Shown piece by piece: positions 7,905 through 19,612 of a stretch of DNA of 64,000 nt. Within the stretch, counting starts at the first letter, position 1, and every line of letters begins with the position of its first letter. This DNA is from JBDSLU01 sp963844435 (GTDB lineage: Bacteria > Acidobacteriota > Vicinamibacteria > Vicinamibacterales > Vicinamibacteraceae). The notes under the pieces were generated by a model. It saw only the letters and a program-made list of their open reading frames with translations. It made no database searches and was not told the origin of the DNA. The stretch lies in assembly GCA_963844435.1 (NCBI GenBank), contig CAWJOG010000019.1, positions 1 through 64,000 on the forward strand, in the 5' to 3' direction. The position numbers and the translations under genes are program-made.

Positions 7905-10900
7905 ATGCGAAACAGCTCCTCCCACGAAACCGCGACGGGCGTTCCGGTCGATCGCACCGCCAGGTTCCGGCGATGGTTCCTGCCGTTGGCCATTGCCGTC
8001 GTGGCCATCACGTGCTCCGTGCTCCCCTCGGGGTCGTCGCTGCTCCTCCACGCCGCGGGAATGGCCGCGCAGGAGACCGACACCGACGGCGACACGATGC
8101 CGGACGCGTGGGAAGACTTCTTCGGCCTCGATCCTGACGACGCGGCCGACGCCACCGGCGATCCCGACAACGACGGCCGGACGAACGCGCAGGAGTTCGC
8201 CGCCCGGCGGCATCCGCTGGGCCTTCACGTGCGCTACTTCGCGGAAGGCTCGACGGGCTACTTCGACACGTCGGTCGCGGTGCTCAATCTCAGCGCCACC
8301 GACACCGCGCACGTCGCGCTGGCGCTCCTGACCGAATCCGGCAGCGTCATCTCGCATCGGTTCACGCTGGGCCCGCGACAGCGGCAATCGGTGCCGCTCA
8401 ATACGGTGCTCGCGTCCGGCGCCGTGGCCATCATCGTGGAATCGGACGTCCCGGTCGCCGCCGATCGCTTCATGACCTGGGGCACGAGCGGCATCGGGGC
8501 GTCGCTCGACAGCGGCGCCTCGGCGCCCGCGACCACGTGGTACATCGCGGAAGGCGCGACGGGCCCGTTCTTCCTCTATTACCTGCTGCAGAATCCCGCG
8601 ACGACGCCGGCCACCGTCACGGTGCGCTACCTGGTCGAAGGCGGAACACCGGTCTCCCGGACGCGCACGCTCCCGCCGCAGAGCCGCACCACGATCTTCG
8701 TCAACGAGGACGATCCGGCGCTCGCCCGCGCGTCGCTGGGCGCGATCGTCACGTCGGACGTGCCGATCTTCGTCGAACGCGCGATGTACCTCGACGGCGG
8801 CGGCACCCTCGGCGGCGGCGCGGCGTCGGCGGCATCGCCGCAGCTCTCGACGCAGTGGTACTTCGGTGAAGGCGCGACCGGCCCGTTCTTCCAGGCCTTC
8901 CTCGCCATGCTGAATCCCGGGACGACGGCCGCGACGGCGACGGTGACGTATCACCTGGCCGACGGCTCGACCGCCTCGAAGGCCTATACCGTGCCCGCCG
9001 AGGGACGGCGGACGGTATGGTTCAACGGCGAGGCGGAGTCGGATCCGGCGCTCGCGGCGCTGGCCAACGGTCCGGTGTGGTTCACCGTGAGCTCCACGCA
9101 GCCGATCCTCGGCGAGCGCGCGATGTGGTGGTCCACGTGGCCGTGGTACGAAGGCCACGCCGCGCCCGGCAGCACCACGACTGGTCTGTCGTGGGCCGTG
9201 CCGGAAGGCCGCACTGGTGGGCCCGCGCTCGAGCAGACTTACCTGCTCATCGGCAACACGACGTCGACCGCGGGACAGATCCGTGTGACGCTCATCCCCG
9301 ACACCGGCGCCGCGTCCACGCGCGACCTGCCGATTCCGGCCGGTCAGCGGCTCACGCTGAACGTCGGGACGCTCTTCGGGCTGACGGACGCGCGCTTCAG
9401 CGTGATCGTCGACAGCCTGGGCGCGCCCGGCGTGCCGCTCGCCGTCGATTACGCTCGCTATCGATCAGTGAACGGCATCCCCTTCTCCGGCGGCGGCGCA
9501 GCCCCCGCCGTCCTGGTGGACGCGGCGCCAACTGTCTCGAGCACGACCCCCGCCGCGAACGCGACGGGCGTAGCGGTTGATGCCAACCTGACCGTGACGT
9601 TCAGCGAACCGGTCACCGTGGGCGCGGGCGCGTTCGTGCTCGAGTGCCCCGCGAGCACGCCGATCGCGCTGACGAACCTGACCGCGAGCCCGGCGACGAC
9701 GTTCACCCTCGCCCATGGCGCCGACCTGCCCGTCACCACCGCGTGCACGCTGCGTGTCGTCGCCAGCCAGGTGACGGATGTGGACACGCTGGATCCGCCC
9801 CACGCCATGACGGCCGACGTCGTCGTGCCGTTCACCACCGCCACGTGCGCGACGATCACCGTGAGCCTCGCGACGTTGCCAGGCGGCACGGACGGCGTCG
9901 CGTACGCCCCGGTCACGCTCACGCAGACGGGCGGCACCGCGCCCATCACGTGGAGCCTCACGGCCGGCGCGCTGCCAGGCGGGTTGTCGCTCTCGACGGC
10001 CGGCGTGCTCGCGGGAACCCCGACGGCGTCGGGTCCGTTCACGTTCACCGTGGCGGCGACCGATGCGAACGGCTGCACGGGCTCGGCGCCGCGGACGCTG
10101 TCGATCCTGTCGGCACCGAACCAGGCGCCGTCGTTCACGGCCGGCGCGAATCAGACCGCCCTCGAGGACGGAGGCCCGCAGGCGGTAGCCGGCTGGGCGA
10201 CCGCGATCAGCCCGGGTCCGGCGGCGGAGAGCGGCCAGGTCGTGACGTTCAACGTCACCGGCAACACCAACCCGAGCGCTCTTCAGCATCGCACCGGCGA
10301 TCTCCCCCGACCGGCACGCTGACCTACACGTCGGCGCCCAACGCCGTCGGGCGTGCGACGATCACGGTCGTGCGCTGCAGGACAACGGCGGCACGGCCGA
10401 CGGCGGCGTGGACACGTCCGCGCCGCAGACCTTCACGATCACGGTCACGCGCGGTCAACGACGCGCCGAGCTTCACCGGTGGCGCGAACCAGACCGTCGC
10501 GGAGGACGCGGGCGCGCAGAGCGTCGCCGGCTGGGCGACGGCGATCAGCCGCGGGCCGGCCGACGAAGCCGGCGCAGACGCTGACGTTCGTCGTCACCGG
10601 CAACACGAACCCGGCGCTGTTCAGCGCCGGCGCCGGCGGTCTCGTCGGCCGGCACGCTGACCTACACGCCGCGCGGCCAACGCCGTCGGGCACGGCGACG
10701 ATCACGTGGTGCGCCAGGACAACGGCGGTACGGCCAACGGTGGCGTGGACACGTCGGCGCCGCAGACGTTCACGATCACCGTCACGCCGGTCAACGAGGC
10801 ACCCACCCTCACCAACGCGACGATCGCGTACAGCACGGTCGGCAACACGCAGCTGCACGTGCAGGGCGCGACGCTCCCCGGCCTGGCCGCCGTCAGCGAC

Positions 10901-12348
10901 GCCAACGGCGTGCTGGTGAAGTCCGGCCCGATCGACATCGACGGCCCGGTCGCGCCCGCGGCGGTGCCGCTGACCAACTTCGACACCGGCGAAGGCACGA
11001 TCACGCTCGCCGCCAACGGGTCGTTCACGTATGTGCCCGACGCCGGCTTCAGCGGCATCGACACGTTCACCGTCCAGGTGACCGACTCCATCACGCCCGT
11101 CGCCGTCACGGTGAACATCACCGTGGGCGAGGTGGTCTGGTACGTGAACAACGAGACCGGCCCGAACAATCCGCCGGGCAGCGACGGGCGTTCGACCGAC
11201 GCCTTCGAGACGCTGGCGGAGGCGCAAGCGGCGTCCGGGCCCAACTCGACGATCTTCGTCTTCAACGGCCTCACGGCGACGACGCCGCTCACCGACAGCA
11301 TCGCGCTGAAGAACGGGCAGAAGCTGATTGGCGAAGGCGTCGGGCTGACGGTGGCGGGCTTCCCGACACTCGTGCCGGCCGGTACGCAGCCGCGCATCGT
11401 CGCGTCCGGCGATGCCGTCACCGTGGTCGCCAACACCCTCAACGGCGATCGCACCGGCGTCGAGATCCGGGGCCTGAACCTCACCAGCACGACCGGCAAC
11501 GCCGTCGACGGCGAGCTCGGCGGACACGCAGAACCTGGGCGTGCGCATCAGCGAGAACACCGTCACGAGTGCTGCGCTGGAGGGCATCTTCATCGTCCCC
11601 GCGGCAGTGTCGCCGGGGACCACCACGCTGGCCGTCCACGACAACACGATCTCGAACACGGGCGCGGCCATTCGCGTGGAGGGCGGCAGCGACGTCATCA
11701 ACGCCAGCGCGACGTTCAACGTCTCGAACAACATCATGCGCAACTCGCTCGGGACGGCCCTCGCGGTCAGGAAGCTGGGCGGCAGCGGAAGCTGGAGCGG
11801 CACCATCGCCAACAACACCGTCGGCGTGACGGGTGTTTCGGGCTCCGGCTCGGCGAACGGATCGGGCATCTTCGTGCTCGCCGGCGGAACCGGGACCTAT
11901 ACGGCGTCGATTACGGGCAACCAGGTTCGGCAGTACGGCGACCACGGGATCTTCGCGCAGGCGGATGGCGCTGGAGTCGTCGGCAACGCCGCCATGAATC
12001 TGACGGTCACGGGCAATACCGTCACCGAGCCGGCGGCTGGCGGAGGGCCCGCGACCAACGGATTCCACCTGTTTGGCGGCACGACACCCGGAGACACCTC
12101 CCAGGTCTGTGTGGAACTGAGCGGCAATACTCTGGCCGGCAGCGGCGAGTCTGGAACGGATTTCCGTCTGCGGCAGCGTCAGTCCGCCACAGTACGGCTT
12201 CCCGGATATGCAGGGAGCGCGACGGACGCAGGCTGCCGTCGTCGCGTTCATTCAGGGGCAGAACCCAGGCGCTGAGACGGGTGCGGCGAACGCGAACGTG
12301 CCGCCCGGAGGAGGGTTTGTCGGCGGTGCCGCTTGCGCGACACCGTGA
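7905..12348 (+). CDS. Very large secreted protein: Ca-binding segment, Ig-like/cadherin-like repeats, beta-helix; several frameshifts
   Basis: A putative surface or adhesion protein of about 1480 residues once the frames are joined. After a hydrophobic N-terminal segment (about residues 25-55) comes an acidic thrombospondin-3/EF-like stretch, DTDGDTMPDAWEDFFGLDP. Repeated blocks containing WYFGEGATGPFF or WYIAEGATGPFF follow (residues 100-500). Then come a Big_5-like domain (VSSTTPAANATGVAVDANLT), a putative Ig domain (GALPGGLSLS), and tandem repeats with ANQT..EDGG.Q.VAGWATAIS. Next is a VCBS-like unit, and last a right-handed beta-helix rich in NTI/NTV turns. The frame changes at about 10290, 10370, 10450, 10570, 10640, 11520 and 12215. 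The true C-terminus, AAVVAFIQGQNPGAET ending GGGFVGGAACATP, lies in a third frame and stops at 12346-12348. Real pseudogenisation cannot be excluded, but clustered indels in repetitive GC-rich DNA fit sequencing error. Confidence 0.75.
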
Positions 12349-12367
12349 TGCACGGGAAGCGAAACCT

Positions 12368-12392
12368 GGTAGCCCGGTCGTGCCGGGCTGCC
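12368..12392. terminator. Hairpin between convergent genes
   Basis: GGTAGCCCGG-TCGTG-CCGGGCTGCC forms a stem of 9 pairs with one mismatch, 20 bases beyond the surface-protein stop and 20 bases from the stop of the opposing HEAT/PQQ gene. There is no U-tract, so it would be a weak or factor-assisted bidirectional terminator. Confidence 0.45.
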
Positions 12393-12411
12393 ACCGGGCG
12401 CGACGAACAGA

Positions 12412-14671
12412 TCAAGGCTTGGCCGCGATCAGGTACAACCGCTCCGCGGTGGCCAGATACAGCGCATCGCCGAGCAGCGCCGGACGCGAATAGATCGGCG
12501 CATCCATCTCGATCCGCGCCAGCACTTCCTTTCGCCGCCCGGCACGAAGAACGGTCATGCTGCCTTCTTCGGTCCCGACGTACAGCCGGTCGCCCGCCAG
12601 CAGGAGGCTGCCCCAGATGGCCTCGTTCGTCTCGTGCTTCCAGACGTGGGCGCCAGTTGCCACGTCCAGACAATGAACGGTCCCGCCCAGGTCCCCGACG
12701 TACAGCAGACCGTCCTTCACGATGGGTGTGCCCACCACGCGGCCGACCTCGCGAGACGTCCAGAGGAGCCTGCTCCCGGTGACGTCTCCCTGGCCGTTGG
12801 GACTGATCGCATGAAGCAACGACGGTCCGTTGCCGTGCCCTGGACTCTGCCCCATGGCAACGAAGACGCGGCCGTCGGCGAAGACCGGTGACGCAATGAT
12901 GGAGCTGCGCGAAAGGACGCCGGGGCGCGGCAGCCAGCGGGCGTCCTTCGGGTTGCCGTCGAATCGCCAGACTTCGTGACCCGACGCTGCGTCGTAGGCG
13001 CGCAGCCAGCCATCTCCCCCGCCGAAGAGCACCAGCATCCGCCCGTTGACGTCCGCCGCCACAGGGCTGGACCACTGGCCATGCAGCACCTGCCCGCCCG
13101 GGCCGATGGCGCGCCAGACCACGTGACCCGAGTGCTTGTCGACCGCGATCAGGCTTGGGGCGCGCGGCGACGGGACGCGCGTATGGCCTTCATTCTGGCC
13201 GTTGGAGGTGCTGACCACCAGCAGGTCGCCCACGGGCAACACTTCGCTGTTGGAGGCTTCATGCGCGAAGACACCCAGGCGGGAGCACATGTCGAGCTCC
13301 CAGGCGATGTCGGCCGCAGCGTTGTCCTGGAAGACCTCCTCCCGATACGGACCGCTGTTCTCGCCATCGCGGAAACCCTGCGTGTCGAGGGCACGGAGTT
13401 GGCACTCAGCGGTGACGTAGTACAGTCGGTTCCCTTCCACATACGGCGCACTTGTCGTCGATGGCAGCAGGAACTCCCGCAGGCCGCGCTCCACTCTCGG
13501 GGCCACGTCCTGCCAGAGGAACGCGCCATCCGTCGCCCGAAAGGCCATGAGCACGCCGCTCTCGTCCTGAAAGGCGGGGTTCATGTGCCTGCCGTTGTCG
13601 GTACCGACATAGACCGTATCGCCGGCAACCACGGGACGGCCAAACGTGTCGTTTCCCAACTCGACGCTCCAGACGATGTTCCGCCCGGTGGTCGTATCCC
13701 AGTCAACCGGAGGATTGCCCGTTGGAGCCACGGTGGTCTGGGGTTGTGGCGCGACGGAAGGCGCGGGCACAGGTGGCGAGGCGACAGGCTCTCCTGACTC
13801 GACGCCAGCGATGCGATTCAACGCCCACTCGGCTTCGTCACGCAATGTGGGATCGTTTGCAGCCTTTCTCAACGCCTCCCGGGCCGCCTGTGCCTTTGGC
13901 CCGATGCTTCCCAGCGCTCCGGCCGCGAAGATGCGCACATAGAGGAATTCATCCGTCAGCGCTTCGATCAACTGCGGCACAGCGGACTGCGCGGCGGGGC
14001 CGATGCTTGCGAGGGCCTCACACGCCGCCCATCGGACGCCGGGAATCGGATCGCCCACGGCTCTGGCGAGGTCCTCGGTCGCCGCGCCCGCCTTCGGACC
14101 GATGGACGCCAGGGACTCCGCCGCGTAGATGCGGACGTAGGGTTCTCGTGCGAGAGAGCCTTGACGAGAGCGCCTACCGAAGGACTGGCCTTCGGGCCCA
14201 ACGCGCCCAGGGCACGTGCGGCATCGCCCGCAACGTCCGAATCCTCGTCTCTCAGTGCCCGTCTCAACGCCGGTTGAATCGATTCGGTATGGGGCGTCAG
14301 GTCAATCAGGACATCAACGGCGTTGCGCCGGATGGAGACCCGCTCATCACGAAGCAGGTCCACCAGCAGCGGCATGGCCGGCGGACCGATCCGCCGGATG
14401 ATTTCAAACGTCCTCAGTTGCAGGTCTTCATTGTCGAGAAGTCGTCTCAGCAAAGGCAGCGAACGCCCCGCCCCCTGGACCAGGGCGGCTTCGGCGGTTG
14501 CCCGGACCTTCGGGTCGTTGGCCGTCAGGCGATTTGCCCAGTCGCCGGCGCGGAGCTCGCGGAAAGATCCGAACCCTTGGCTTGGCGCGGCTGAGGGAGT
14601 GAACCCGTGGTCTGAGCGAGTACTGGTATCGGCAGAATACAAAGCAGCGCGCAGATGAACAGGTGTCGCAT
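12412..14671 (-). CDS. Secreted HEAT-repeat / PQQ-type beta-propeller protein, two frameshifts
   Basis: The start at 14671 gives a signal peptide MRHLFICALLCILPIPVLAQ. A frame change near 14610 leads to about five HEAT repeats (ADEAR-type helices such as LPLLRRLLDNEDLQLRTFEI). A second change near 14145 leads to further HEAT units (VRWAACEALASIGPAAQSAV). A proline-rich linker follows, then a PQQ-like propeller. The propeller blades carry the family look, for example VYVGTDNGRHM, LLYVGDLGGTVHCLDVATGA and LYVGTEEGSMTVL. No enzyme active site was identified, so it is likely a scaffold or extracellular sensor. The stop of the upstream kinase gene is 28 bases before this start on the same strand, so the two are probably cotranscribed. 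The propeller resembles the partial gene at 63488-64000. Confidence 0.8.
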
Positions 14672-14699
14672 GGTCGCGGCAAGACTGCGGAAGAGTAGC

Positions 14700-17269
14700 T
14701 CACCGGAGTCCGTCGACAATAAAGAGCTTGGAAACCCACCGCAAGTAATCGTGGCAGTACACCTTCGCGTCCGGCGTAATGAGGATGGTGGCCATGTCGT
14801 CGACACCAACCGGGTCGGCGGGAGACACGACCTTCCATAGCTGGCGCTGCCCTGTGACCATGTCGACTCGGTCAATCGCTGGCGGCCACGAGCTGCGTCG
14901 CCGCACGAACAGCAGCCGACCGTCCGGGCTCCACTGCAAGGGCCGGTCATCCGAAGTGAGCGCCGCCAGTTGCCGCGGCGTGCCCTCGTCCACGGGATAA
15001 AGCGTGTGCGTGCCCTGCGACCAGCCAAGGACGAATCTTCCATCCGGCGTTGCCAATGCGTCCGTTGCAACACCCTCTGGTGATATCGGACGGGGGACGC
15101 CGTCGCTGAGATCCTGGACGTAGATCCGCGGCTGCTGACCCGGTGCCACCCCGCCGAAGGCGATGCGCTTGCCGTCGGGCAGGAAGTTGGCTTCACGCAA
15201 CGCGTCGAGATCGCCTGCGGACAGAGGCTTCGCCTCGCCGGGACCGGTGGGGAGGATCACCCAGCGCGGTGGCCTCGAGCTCCTGATCGCCACGAGGACG
15301 GACTTTCCATCCGACGAGAGGTCTTCAGGAAAGCCATCCCCGAGTCGTACGGCGTCGGAGCCGTCCGTTCTTCGCAGATATGCGACTTGCGCCGAGCCGC
15401 TCCCGGTGAGCACCTCAGCGAAGACCACAGTTCGACCGTCGGCCGACAGCGCCTCGGGCATCGTGAAGTCGAGCCACCCGAGCTCGCGCGGCTGCGTCTC
15501 CCCGGGCGCGAGGCACGAAAGGCCCTTCTGCCTGTGGTGGCGCACGATCAGGGCGCGGCCGTCGCCGAGCAGATCGTGAATGATGAGCGGCTCCAGCGGA
15601 GGAGCGTGCAGCAGCACTCGCTCGACCCCTGACATCGACACCGCACGCAATGCGGGCTCGGCATAACGACGGACGCCGCTGAACCAGATCTCGTCCCCGG
15701 CCGCCGACCACACCAGGCTACCGGCCTCGATCAATCCACTCGCCAGCGTCTGTTTTCTGCCGGATCGATCGAGGACGATGAGGCTCCCGCCCTCGAACAG
15801 CGCGAGGCGATCGCCGCTGGGTGCGATACGCAGATACGTGAGCGGAAGCCGCGGCGAGCTGTAAATCTTCGTTTCCGATCGGCCACTCCACGCTCCCGCC
15901 TCGAACCACCGCCAGTTCGGTGCCGCGGGCGACCCAGTCCGCGGTCGTGACGTCTTCGAGAATCTCTCGAGCACCGCCCCCGTTGAGCGGCACACGAGCG
16001 AGCGTCCCCGGCATGCCATAGAAGGTCTTCAAGGCTTCGTGCGTCCCACTGAGGAACGCGAGATCGTCGGAAGACGAGATCGCGAGCAGCTTGGCGTTGG
16101 ACACACCCAAGGCACGTGATTCGACGCTGCCCGGACGCGTCATGAACAACGCGTAGGGCTGCCCGCCCCACGCCGCGCTGTAGACGACGGCGTTTCCATC
16201 GTTCGCGAATCTCGCGCCCGAGATCGTCCCGACGCGGAAGGTCACTGGAGTCCACCGCGGCACAGGCGCGCTCGTGTTGCCGACCACACCGCGCGCTGAC
16301 ACGCCCCACAGCGTCAGCGCTGTCACCGCGGCGCCCAGGCCGGCAGCGACGATGGCCTTTCGACGAGCGCGACTCGGACGCGGTGCGGGGCCTACGGCGA
16401 CGTTCCCGCTCGTGTCGCCTTCGGCGATCCATCGGAGCTCCGCGGCAAGGTCGTGAGCGGATTGCCAGCGCTCATCTGGATTCTTGGCCAGGCACTTGCG
16501 GACGATTCGGTCGAGGATGACCGGCGCGAGCGGCGTCAGCGACGAAACCGGCGGTGGCTCGTGGGTGAGGATCGCGGCGGTCAGGCTGGCGTGACTGGCT
16601 TCCTGAAAGGGCCGCTGACCCGTCGCCATTTCGTAGACACACGACGCCGAGGGCGAAGATATCCGTGCGGGCATCCGTCTCGTGCCCCTCGACTTGCTCG
16701 GGGGCCATGTACGGGAGCGTGCCGACGACGGTGCTCGGCTGCGTAAGGGGGATGCTCCTCGTCGGCTCCTGAACGTCCGGCTCCGGTTCTCCCGTTCGAA
16801 GCTTGGCGAGACCGAAGTCGAGGAGCTTGACACCACCCCTGGTGAGCATGACGTTGCTCGGCTTCAGGTCCCGGTGAATCACGCCATGCCGGTGCGCGGC
16901 ATCGAGCGCGTCAGCGATGTCGGCGGCCACAGCGCAGGCGCGAGTCGGCGGAAGCGGGCCATCCGCCAACCGTCTGGCAAGGGTTTCGCCATCGAGCAGC
17001 TCCATGACCAGAAAGGCGGCACCGTCGTGCTCGCCGATGTCGTAGAGCGCGCAGATGTGGGGATGACTGACGCGGGAGATCGCGCGAGCCTCACGCTTGA
17101 AACGCTCCAGCTGGTCAGGGCCGACGTGGGGGAACGACCTGATCGTCTTGATGGCGACGAGCCGATCGAGGCGCGTATCCCGCGCGCGGTAGACCTCTCC
17201 CATGCCCCCGCTATCGAGGAGCCCCAACACTTCGTAAGGTCCAACGTGCGCACCCGCCGTGATCGGCAT
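14700..17269 (-). CDS. Transmembrane Ser/Thr protein kinase with TolB/PD40 propeller, two frameshifts
   Basis: The N-terminal Hanks-type kinase domain spans about residues 10-270: glycine loop GLLDSGGMGEVYRA, catalytic lysine in VAIKTI, HRDLKPSNV loop, DFGLA, and activation-segment end TLPYMAPEQVEG. The frame shifts near 16640 (DIFALGVV continues as VYEMATGQRPFQEA) and again near 15880. A single membrane helix at AIVAAGLGAAVTALTLWGV follows the kinase domain. The periplasmic half is a PD40/TolB-like propeller (LRIAPSGDRLALFEGG, ALATPDGRFVLGWSQG). The restored length is about 855 residues. This architecture is common in Acidobacteriota. The gene is divergent from a winged-helix/FHA gene 99 bases away, and the HEAT/PQQ gene follows it in the operon. 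Confidence 0.88.
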
Positions 17270-17368
17270 GGCCAGGGCTGCCCGGAGGGCTGTTATCTTA
17301 GCGCTACTGTCGGAGCTTGCCGGCTGAGCCGGCCTTTCCGTCGAGCATCGATCACGCAGAGGCGCACC

Positions 17369-18022
17369 ATGCGCGCGCGGTTTGGCCCTTTCGTTCTCGA
17401 CTCCGCGAGCCGCCAGTTGCTTCGCGAGGGACGTGGCGTATCACTTTCACCCAAGGCATTCGATCTACTGGTGCTGCTCGTCGAGAGTCGGCCGCGAGCC
17501 CTCACCAAGAGTGAGCTCCATGAGCGGCTCTGGCCCGACACGTTTGTCGTCGATGCCAACCTGAGCAACCTCGTGGCCGAGCTGCGAAAGGCGCTCGAGG
17601 ACGACGCGCGCGAGCCCCGGTTCGTGCGTACGGTGCATCGATACGGGTATGCGTTTGCTGCCGACGTCGCCGAAGCGCCGTCAGCGCCAGATGACACGCT
17701 CGCGTCCTGCAGCCTGAAGTGGCAAGGTGGGCGCGTCACGCTGACGCCGGGCGAGCATCTGATCGGGCGGGATCCCGACACGGCGGCGCGCATCAAGGAT
17801 CCCTCGGTCTCGCGCCAGCACGCGCGGCTGCGCATCGTCGGCAGTGATGCCACCTTGCAGGATCTCGGCAGCAAGAACGGAACGCTCCTCAATGGGCAGG
17901 CGATCACATCGGTCGTTCGAGTCGCTGACGGCGACGAGATCGTGTTCGGCTCGGTTCGAGTGATCGTCCGGATCTTTCGCCGTGAGCCGTCGACCCAGAC
18001 GGCGACCCGCGGACGTTCGTGA
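17369..18022 (+). CDS. Winged-helix DNA-binding protein fused to an FHA domain
   Basis: 217 residues. Positions 1-100 are an OmpR/PhoB-type winged helix (RFGPFVLDSASRQLLREG, LSPKAFDLLVLLVE, LRKALEDD, FVRTVHRYGYAF). Positions 110-205 are a forkhead-associated domain with the phosphothreonine-binding pattern LIGRDPD, SVSRQHARL and LGSKNGTLLNG. No receiver or membrane segment is present. FHA domains read phosphothreonine, and a Ser/Thr kinase gene lies divergently 99 bases away, so phosphorylation-dependent regulation of this promoter region is a reasonable inference. ATG 17369 opens directly into the winged-helix motif, and upstream in-frame sequence is antisense to the kinase gene. Confidence 0.9.
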   Translation: MRARFGPFVLDSASRQLLREGRGVSLSPKAFDLLVLLVESRPRALTKSELHERLWPDTFVVDANLSNLVAELRKALEDDAREPRFVRTVHRYGYAFAADVAEAPSAPDDTLASCSLKWQGGRVTLTPGEHLIGRDPDTAARIKDPSVSRQHARLRIVGSDATLQDLGSKNGTLLNGQAITSVVRVADGDEIVFGSVRVIVRIFRREPSTQTATRGRS

Positions 18023-18211
18023 GCCACAGCGTCGCCCGCGCGCACCTCCAGAAAGTGCGCAGCCCTTGCAGATTCCCTGCGACAGCCTTGTGACTTCCTC
18101 GAACGCCGAGGCGATTCTCTAGACACGGGCGATGTCGCACGGCCGTCGGAGGCGGTTCAGTTCCCCTCCGATCGCAACGTCTGCCGCCGACAGTCGTCTG
18201 GGAGAACAGCC

Positions 18212-19565
18212 ATGTCCCACCACGGCAATCGTCTTCTGCTTGCAACGGTCATCGTGTGTCTGACGTCGGGACACCCATCAAGCGCTCGCCCAGGGCACTC
18301 GCCGCCGGATTCGCGACGCGCTTCCTGTCCGATGGATCGATCGACACGTCCTTCCAGGATGGAATATTCGAATTCGACCTGGCGATGGCGGCCGCCGTGG
18401 ACGGAGAGAACCGCGTCGTCATTGCCGGCACGCACAGACGGCAAATTCGTCGTCACTCGTCTGCTGGCTTCCGGCAGCAGTCGACCTGGACTTCGGGAAC
18501 AACGGGGTGGCCGAAAAGGGGTTCGCGGCAGAGGCCGAAGCTCGCGCCGTCGCCATTGGGCCTTCTGGGACGAATCTTCGTGGCAGGCAGCGCGTCGCAG
18601 CAGTTCGCCCTGGCGTGTTTCAGTGACTACGGCGGCGATTGCGGTGGTTTGGCAGCGATTCGAAGGTGGCCACAGCCTTTGGAAATCCGGCAGAAGCGTT
18701 GGCCATCGCCGTCGCCAGTGATGGGCGCATCGTGGTCGGAGGCAGGGTCTCCTACTGGAGCAGCGCGCAAGGCACGACGCAGGAAATGTTCGCCCTCGCC
18801 CGCTACGACAGCTTGGGCGTGCTCGATACCAGCTTCGGAGCGGGGGGCAAGCGGACGTATAACGCCGGGGCCGCCACCTGGCCGGCCACGAATCACGAGT
18901 CAATCAGTGGCCTGGCCATCGATGCAAGCGGTCGCATCGCCGCCGCGGGCACGTTTTCGGCTCAGAACGTCAGCCCGCGGTTCGCCCTCCTGAGATTCCG
19001 CGCCGATGGCTCGCTGGACACGACGTTTGGCCCCGCCTCCAACGGAATGGTCACGGCGTTCGCCGGCTGCAACGGATGACTGTGTTCCGAAGAGGCCTCC
19101 GCGAACTTCGGTCGCGCTGCAGTCGGACGGCAAGATCGTGGTCGCCGGCGGCGTCAGGCTGACCGGCTCCGGCAGTTGGGACTACGACGTCGCGCTGGCC
19201 CGTTTTCTGCCGGATGGCTTGCTTGACTCGCGGATTCGGCCACAACGGGTACGTTCGGACACAGCTTGGGAGCAACGATGCAAGCTATGGCGGTGAAGGT
19301 CGCCGGCGGAAGCCTGTACGTCGCGGGCCACAGCGTCGGACAGGCAATGGTGGCGCGCTATTCGGTCTCGAACGGATCGCTCGTCAGCGACTTCGACGGT
19401 GGCGTGGTCACGACGACGACACCGTGCACGGGCCCGGCGTTTGCCCTTGTCGTCCAGAGCTTTCCATGTCGAGGCACCTTCTGCGCTCCAATCCGCAAGC
19501 CCGTCATCGCCGGGACGTGTCTGGTGAGCGTGATGTCCACTGACGAACGCAACTCAGGGTCCTGA
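18212..19565 (+). CDS. Secreted delta-60 repeat protein, broken by several frameshifts
   Basis: Begins with a signal peptide, MSHHGNRLLLATVIVCLTS, then changes frame. Delta-60 (DUF5122) repeats recur, each with a pattern like G.IVVGGR....FALARY..G.LDT.FG: residues near 18720-18850, 18900-19060 and 19110-19230 are clear. Frame changes lie near 18260, 18430, 18480, 18640, 19075 and 19235. The last frame ends at 19563-19565. Such proteins are usually 400-500 residues and extracellular, with no known enzymatic role. Six shifts in 1.35 kb mean this may be a true pseudogene, though the whole window has the same problem. Confidence 0.6.
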
Positions 19566-19574
19566 CGTGTTCTA

Positions 19575-19604
19575 CCGGCAGCTCGATTGACATCGAGCTG
19601 CCGG
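19575..19604. terminator. Perfect 13-bp hairpin between convergent genes
   Basis: CCGGCAGCTCGAT-TGAC-ATCGAGCTGCCGG is a perfect 13-bp stem with a 4-base loop. It sits midway between the convergent stops of the delta-60 gene and the lysin gene. It lacks a U-tract on either strand, and is a likely bidirectional transcription barrier. Confidence 0.6.
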
Positions 19605-19612
19605 CATGCACG

